From positions 434,001-498,000 of the forward strand of contig NZ_JACHGB010000002.1 of NCBI RefSeq assembly GCF_014202215.1: a stretch of 64,000 nt of DNA, in the 5' to 3' direction. Below the pieces are notes generated by a model. The model saw nothing but the letters and a program-made list of their open reading frames with translations, made no database searches and was not told the origin of the DNA. Source of the DNA: Quisquiliibacterium transsilvanicum (GTDB taxonomy: Bacteria; Pseudomonadota; Gammaproteobacteria; Burkholderiales; Burkholderiaceae_E). Below, piece after piece: positions 60,552-64,000 of the stretch. The position numbers and the translations under genes are program-made. Position 1 is the first letter of the stretch, and every line of letters begins with the position of its first letter.

Positions 60552-62240
60552 ATGCAAGACACGCAGGCCGCGCCGCGTGCGCAGCAGGGAGCCGCAACGG
60601 CCGAGACCCACGACCTGGTCATCGTCGGGGCCGGCTTCGCGGGGATGTACATGCTCCACCGCGCCCGCCAGCTGGGCTTGTCGGCCCGGGTCTTCGAGGC
60701 CGGCGGCGGGGTGGGCGGCACCTGGTACTGGAACCGCTACCCCGGCGCGCGCTGCGACGTCGAGAGCATGGAGTACTCCTACTCCTTCGACGAGGACCTG
60801 CAGCGGGACTGGCGCTGGACCGAACGCTTTGCTGCGCAGCCGGAGATCCTGCGCTACGCGCAGCACGTCGCCGAGCGCTTCGGTCTGCTCGACGGCATCC
60901 GCTTCCGCACCCGGGTGCTCGGCGCGCAGTACGACGAGGCGGCGGACCTGTGGCGGGTGCGCACCCGGGGAGAGGACGGCGGCAAGGACGGCGGCGAGGA
61001 GCGCGAGTGCAGCGCGCGCTGGCTGGTGATGGCCACCGGCTGCCTGTCCTCGGCCAACCTGCCGGAGATCCCGGGACGCGACAGCTTCGAGGGCGAGCGC
61101 TTCCACACCGGGCTCTGGCCGCACGAGGGCGTGGACTTCAGCGGCAAGCGCGTCGGCGTCATCGGCACCGGATCGTCCGCGCTGCAGTCCATCCCGATCA
61201 TCGCCGAGCAGTCGAAGGAGCTGGTGGTCTTCCAGCGCACTGCCACCTACGCGGTGCCTGCGCGCAATGCGCCGCTGGACCCCGAGTACGAGGCGGGGAT
61301 CAAGGCGGACTACGCGGCCTTCCGGGCCCGCAACCGCACGATGCAGAACGCCTTCGGTTCAATGATGGCGCGCAACGACAGCTCCGCGCTGGCCGCCACG
61401 CCGGAGGAGCGCGAGCGTGCTTTCGCCGAGCGCTGGGCCCGCGGCGGACTGGTGTTCCTGGGCGCCTTCGGCGACCTGATGCTCGACGAGCGCGCCAACG
61501 ATTACGCTGCCGAGTTCGTGCGCTCCCGCATCGCCGAGACCGTCCGCGACTCCGCCATCGCGCAAAAGCTGATGCCCCGGCAGATCATCGGCTGCAAGCG
61601 GCTGTGCATCGACACCGGCTACTACGAGACCTACAACCGCCCCAACGTGCGCCTGGTGGACGTCTCGGAGGCGCCGATCGAGGCGATTACTCCGAAGGGG
61701 GTGCGCGCCGGCGGCCAGGAATACGAGCTCGACAGCCTGGTGTTCGCCACGGGCTTCGACGCGATGACCGGCAGCCTGCTGAAGATCGACATCCGCGGCC
61801 GCGGCGGCGTCAGCCTGCGCGACAAGTGGGCGGCAGGGCCGCGCACCTGGCTGGGGCTCGGCATCGCCGGCTTCCCGAACATGTTCACCGTGTCGGGCCC
61901 GGGCAGTCCCTCGGTGCTCACCAACATGATCGTGTCGATCGAGCAGCACGTCGAATGGATCTCGGACTGCATCGCCTACATGCGCGCCAACGGGCACCGG
62001 GCGATCGAGGCGACCCCGGAAGCCGAGGACGGCTGGGTGGCGCACGTCAACGCGGTGGCCGACCGCACGCTGTTCCCGGGCTGCAACTCCTGGTACCTGG
62101 GCGCGAACGTGCCCGGCAAGCCGCGGGTGTTCATGCCGCTGATCGGCTTCCCCGACTACGTGGCGAAGTGCGACCAGGTGGCGGCGCGCGGCTACGAGGG
62201 CTTCGTCTTCGATCGCGCCGCGCACGCGGCGACGGCCTGA
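60552..62240 (+). CDS. Baeyer-Villiger-type flavin monooxygenase
   Basis: A 562-residue class B flavoprotein monooxygenase. It has an N-terminal FAD motif (IVGAGFAGMYMLHRAR), the family sequence GGVGGTWYWNRYPGARCDVES, the BVMO fingerprint F-x-G-x-x-x-H-x-x-x-W-P (FEGERFHTGLWP), and an NADPH motif (GVIGTGSSALQSIPIIA). Length and motifs match cyclohexanone/phenylacetone monooxygenases, which insert oxygen next to a ketone to give esters or lactones. A dienelactone hydrolase two genes upstream could act on lactones, but a shared pathway is inference. Confidence 0.93.
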   Translation: MQDTQAAPRAQQGAATAETHDLVIVGAGFAGMYMLHRARQLGLSARVFEAGGGVGGTWYWNRYPGARCDVESMEYSYSFDEDLQRDWRWTERFAAQPEILRYAQHVAERFGLLDGIRFRTRVLGAQYDEAADLWRVRTRGEDGGKDGGEERECSARWLVMATGCLSSANLPEIPGRDSFEGERFHTGLWPHEGVDFSGKRVGVIGTGSSALQSIPIIAEQSKELVVFQRTATYAVPARNAPLDPEYEAGIKADYAAFRARNRTMQNAFGSMMARNDSSALAATPEERERAFAERWARGGLVFLGAFGDLMLDERANDYAAEFVRSRIAETVRDSAIAQKLMPRQIIGCKRLCIDTGYYETYNRPNVRLVDVSEAPIEAITPKGVRAGGQEYELDSLVFATGFDAMTGSLLKIDIRGRGGVSLRDKWAAGPRTWLGLGIAGFPNMFTVSGPGSPSVLTNMIVSIEQHVEWISDCIAYMRANGHRAIEATPEAEDGWVAHVNAVADRTLFPGCNSWYLGANVPGKPRVFMPLIGFPDYVAKCDQVAARGYEGFVFDRAAHAATA

Positions 62241-62319
62241 ACGACGCAGGGCCGGCGCATGCCGGCCCTCGCCTGGACACACGGGCACGGGCGCGGCCGC
62301 GCCCGTCGCCGTCGCAGGA

Positions 62320-63459
62320 TCAGTAGCCCGCCAGCGTCGCGAGCCGGTCGGCGTGGAAGGCGTCGTCGCCGAACAGCTCCTGCGTGACCCGCAGCCGCTT
62401 CATGAACAGGCCGACGTCGAAGTCGTCGGTCATTCCCATGCCGCCGTGCATCTGCACGCCTTCCTGCACCGCCAGCGTGGTGCTCATTCCGGCACGCGCC
62501 TTGGCCAGCGACACCAGCCGGCCCGAGCCGGACGGATCGGCTTCAAGCGCCTGCTGCGCCTTGATCACCGCGGCGCGGGTCACCTCGATCTCGCTGTAGA
62601 GGTGTGCGGCACGGTGCTGCAGCGCCTGGAAGCTGCCGATCGGCTGGGCGAACTGCTCGCGCTCCTTGATGTAGACCATGGTCCGCTCGAAGGCCTGGTC
62701 GGCAACGCCGACCATCTCGCTGGCCAGCGCGGCACGGCCCGCGTCGAGCACCGTGTCGAGCAGCGCGCGGCCCGAGCCCACGCCGCCGAGCAGCGCGTCC
62801 GCGGCCAACTCCACGTTGTCGAAGCTCACTCGCGCGGCGTTGTGAGCGTCGACCATGACGGTGCGCTCGATGCTGACGCCGCGGGCCTTTGGGTCGACCA
62901 GGAACAGCGTGACGCCTTCGGCGTCGTCCACGCCGCCGGCGGTGCGCGCGGCGACGATCAGCAGGTCGGCGACGTGGCCGTCGACCACGAAGGTCTTGGC
63001 GCCGGACAGCGTGAAGCTGCCGCCCTTGGGCTCTGCCCTGGTCGCGATGCGGTTCGGGCGATGCTTGGCGCTCTCGTCGGCGGCCAGCGCGGCCACCACC
63101 TCGCCGGCGGCGATCTTCGGCAGCCAGGCGGACTGCTGGGCCGAGTTGCCGCCATGCATCAGTGCGGTCGCGGCGAGCACGGAAGTGGACAGGAAGGGCG
63201 AGGCGACCAGGTTGCGGCCGATCGCCTCCATGATCGCGCCGGCCTCGATCGGGCCGAGGCCGAGGCCGCCGTGGGCCTCGGGCACCAGCGCGCCGGCGAA
63301 GCCCATCGAGGCGAAGCTGCGCCAGAGATCGGGGGAGTAGCCGGCGGCGTCGCGGCTGTCGCGCAGCTTGCGCAGCTGGGCGATCGGCGCGTTCTCTGCG
63401 AGGAAGGCCTGCGCGCTGTCGCGCAGCATCGTTTGTTCTTCGTTCAGTACGAGGGCCAT
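62320..63459 (-). CDS. acyl-CoA dehydrogenase
   Basis: A 379-residue FAD-dependent acyl-CoA dehydrogenase with the N-terminal helical domain (VLNEEQTMLRDSAQAFLAENAP), the middle beta domain (TLSGAKTFVVDGHVADLLIVAA), and the C-terminal FAD domain (ERTMVYIKEREQFAQPIGSFQALQHRAAH, later QMHGGMGMTDD). It follows, on the same strand, another acyl-CoA dehydrogenase, the pattern of FadE-type pairs that act together as heteromers on sterol, bile acid or aromatic acyl-CoAs. Substrate not determined. Confidence 0.93.
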   Translation of the reverse strand: MALVLNEEQTMLRDSAQAFLAENAPIAQLRKLRDSRDAAGYSPDLWRSFASMGFAGALVPEAHGGLGLGPIEAGAIMEAIGRNLVASPFLSTSVLAATALMHGGNSAQQSAWLPKIAAGEVVAALAADESAKHRPNRIATRAEPKGGSFTLSGAKTFVVDGHVADLLIVAARTAGGVDDAEGVTLFLVDPKARGVSIERTVMVDAHNAARVSFDNVELAADALLGGVGSGRALLDTVLDAGRAALASEMVGVADQAFERTMVYIKEREQFAQPIGSFQALQHRAAHLYSEIEVTRAAVIKAQQALEADPSGSGRLVSLAKARAGMSTTLAVQEGVQMHGGMGMTDDFDVGLFMKRLRVTQELFGDDAFHADRLATLAGY

Positions 63460-63511
63460 GTCTTGGATCCGGATTCGTTTGTCGGTTGCGTTCGGAGTGG
63501 CGGTCCGGGGA

Positions 63512-64000
63512 TCAGGCGTCCGGCAGGCCGAGGATGCGCTTGGAGATGATGTTGAGCTGGACCTCGCTGGTGCCGCCCTCGATCGAGTTGGCCTTGGAGC
63601 GCAGCCAGTCGCGCGGCGCGGCGCCTTCGCTGGAGCGCGCGCTCTCCCACTCGAGTCCGTCCGAGCCGAGCGCGGACATCGTCAGCTCGTTGCGCCGCTT
63701 GTTCAGCTCGGAGCCGTAGTACTTGAGCACCGACGAGAACGCCGGATTGGCCTGGCCGGCCTTCATCAGGTCGATTGAACGCTCCATCGCGTAGCGGAAG
63801 GCGAGCTCATCGACCTCGAAGGACGCGATGCGCGCGCGCAGCTGCGGGTCGTCGAGCCGGCCCAGCGCATCGCGCCCGACCGCGTCGGCGGCGATCTGGC
63901 CCAGGACCTTGCCCTTGTTGCGCTCGCCCATGCCGCCGATCATGTTGCGCTCGTGCGTGAGCAGCGCCTTGGCGACCGTCCAGCCCTTGTTCAGCTCGTG
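63512..64000 (-). CDS. acyl-CoA dehydrogenase, C-terminal part (cut by window end)
   Basis: The last 162 residues of a second acyl-CoA dehydrogenase; the gene enters from beyond the window. The C-terminal FAD domain is visible (LNKGWTVAKALLTHERNMIGG, FRYAMERSIDLMKAGQ, and the final SIEGGTSEVQLNIISKRILGLP). The last motif is the standard C-terminal FAD-contact segment of the family. It lies 52 bp upstream of the gene at 62320 in transcription order and probably forms a heteromeric enzyme with it. Confidence 0.92.
   Translation of the reverse strand, partial: HELNKGWTVAKALLTHERNMIGGMGERNKGKVLGQIAADAVGRDALGRLDDPQLRARIASFEVDELAFRYAMERSIDLMKAGQANPAFSSVLKYYGSELNKRRNELTMSALGSDGLEWESARSSEGAAPRDWLRSKANSIEGGTSEVQLNIISKRILGLPDA

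Overview
The window is GC-rich bacterial chromosome (roughly 70% G+C by eye) with tightly packed genes. The gene set points to a Burkholderiales-type betaproteobacterium: mltD, gloB, a short methyltransferase, rnhA and dnaQ lie together next to a DUF2863 gene, and the sox order is CDYZAXB. I see no rRNA, tRNA, CRISPR array, insertion sequence or phage gene. The genes suggest a respiratory, sulfur-oxidising organism able to handle nitric oxide.

Layout. 1-5.4 kb: a lipoprotein fragment, a small membrane protein, and a signalling operon (helical protein, double-domain KaiC-like ATPase, GGDEF plus degenerate histidine kinase, Crp/Fnr regulator), then a glycine-zipper lipoprotein. 5.5-9.2 kb: rluE, a split DUF1538 pair with a PII-like protein, and an Old Yellow Enzyme. 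9.5-21.5 kb: mltD, gloB, methyltransferase, cfa, rnhA, an RND adaptor/pump pair, dnaQ, DUF2863. 21.5-31.1 kb: a thiosulfate-oxidation (Sox) locus with a thioredoxin (soxW-like), an ArsR-type regulator (soxR-like), soxCDYZAXB, a GlcG/HbpS-like protein and a SoxH-like metallo-beta-lactamase. 31.2-38.1 kb: an orphan branched-chain-type binding protein, a TsdA-like dihaem cytochrome, glgB, a universal stress protein and a polytopic membrane protein.

38.2-50.7 kb is the most unusual part. A divergent CuA-containing haem-copper oxidoreductase (three small genes plus a SCO/SenC protein) has Gln where O2-reducing oxidases carry the cross-linked Tyr. It is flanked by two haem A synthases, two different cytochrome b fusions (one to 2Fe-2S plus FAD/NAD(P) reductase, one to 2x[4Fe-4S] plus an MvhD-like domain), a second haem-copper subunit-I-like protein lacking the CuB His-His pair, an anchored unknown protein, and nnrS. 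Three FNR/DNR-type boxes (half sites TTGAC/TTGAT and ATCAA/ATTAA) lie in front of its transcription units. I read the region as a nitric oxide reductase-like (sNOR/eNOR-type) respiratory module under an FNR/DNR/NnrR-class regulator.

50.7-64 kb: a triple-domain universal stress protein, an SLC13/DASS transporter diverging from an SDR protein across a nested dyad, a c-type cytochrome, cysK, a MacA/MacB-like pair without an ATPase, dienelactone hydrolase, an EamA transporter, a Baeyer-Villiger-type monooxygenase and two acyl-CoA dehydrogenases (the last cut by the window end).
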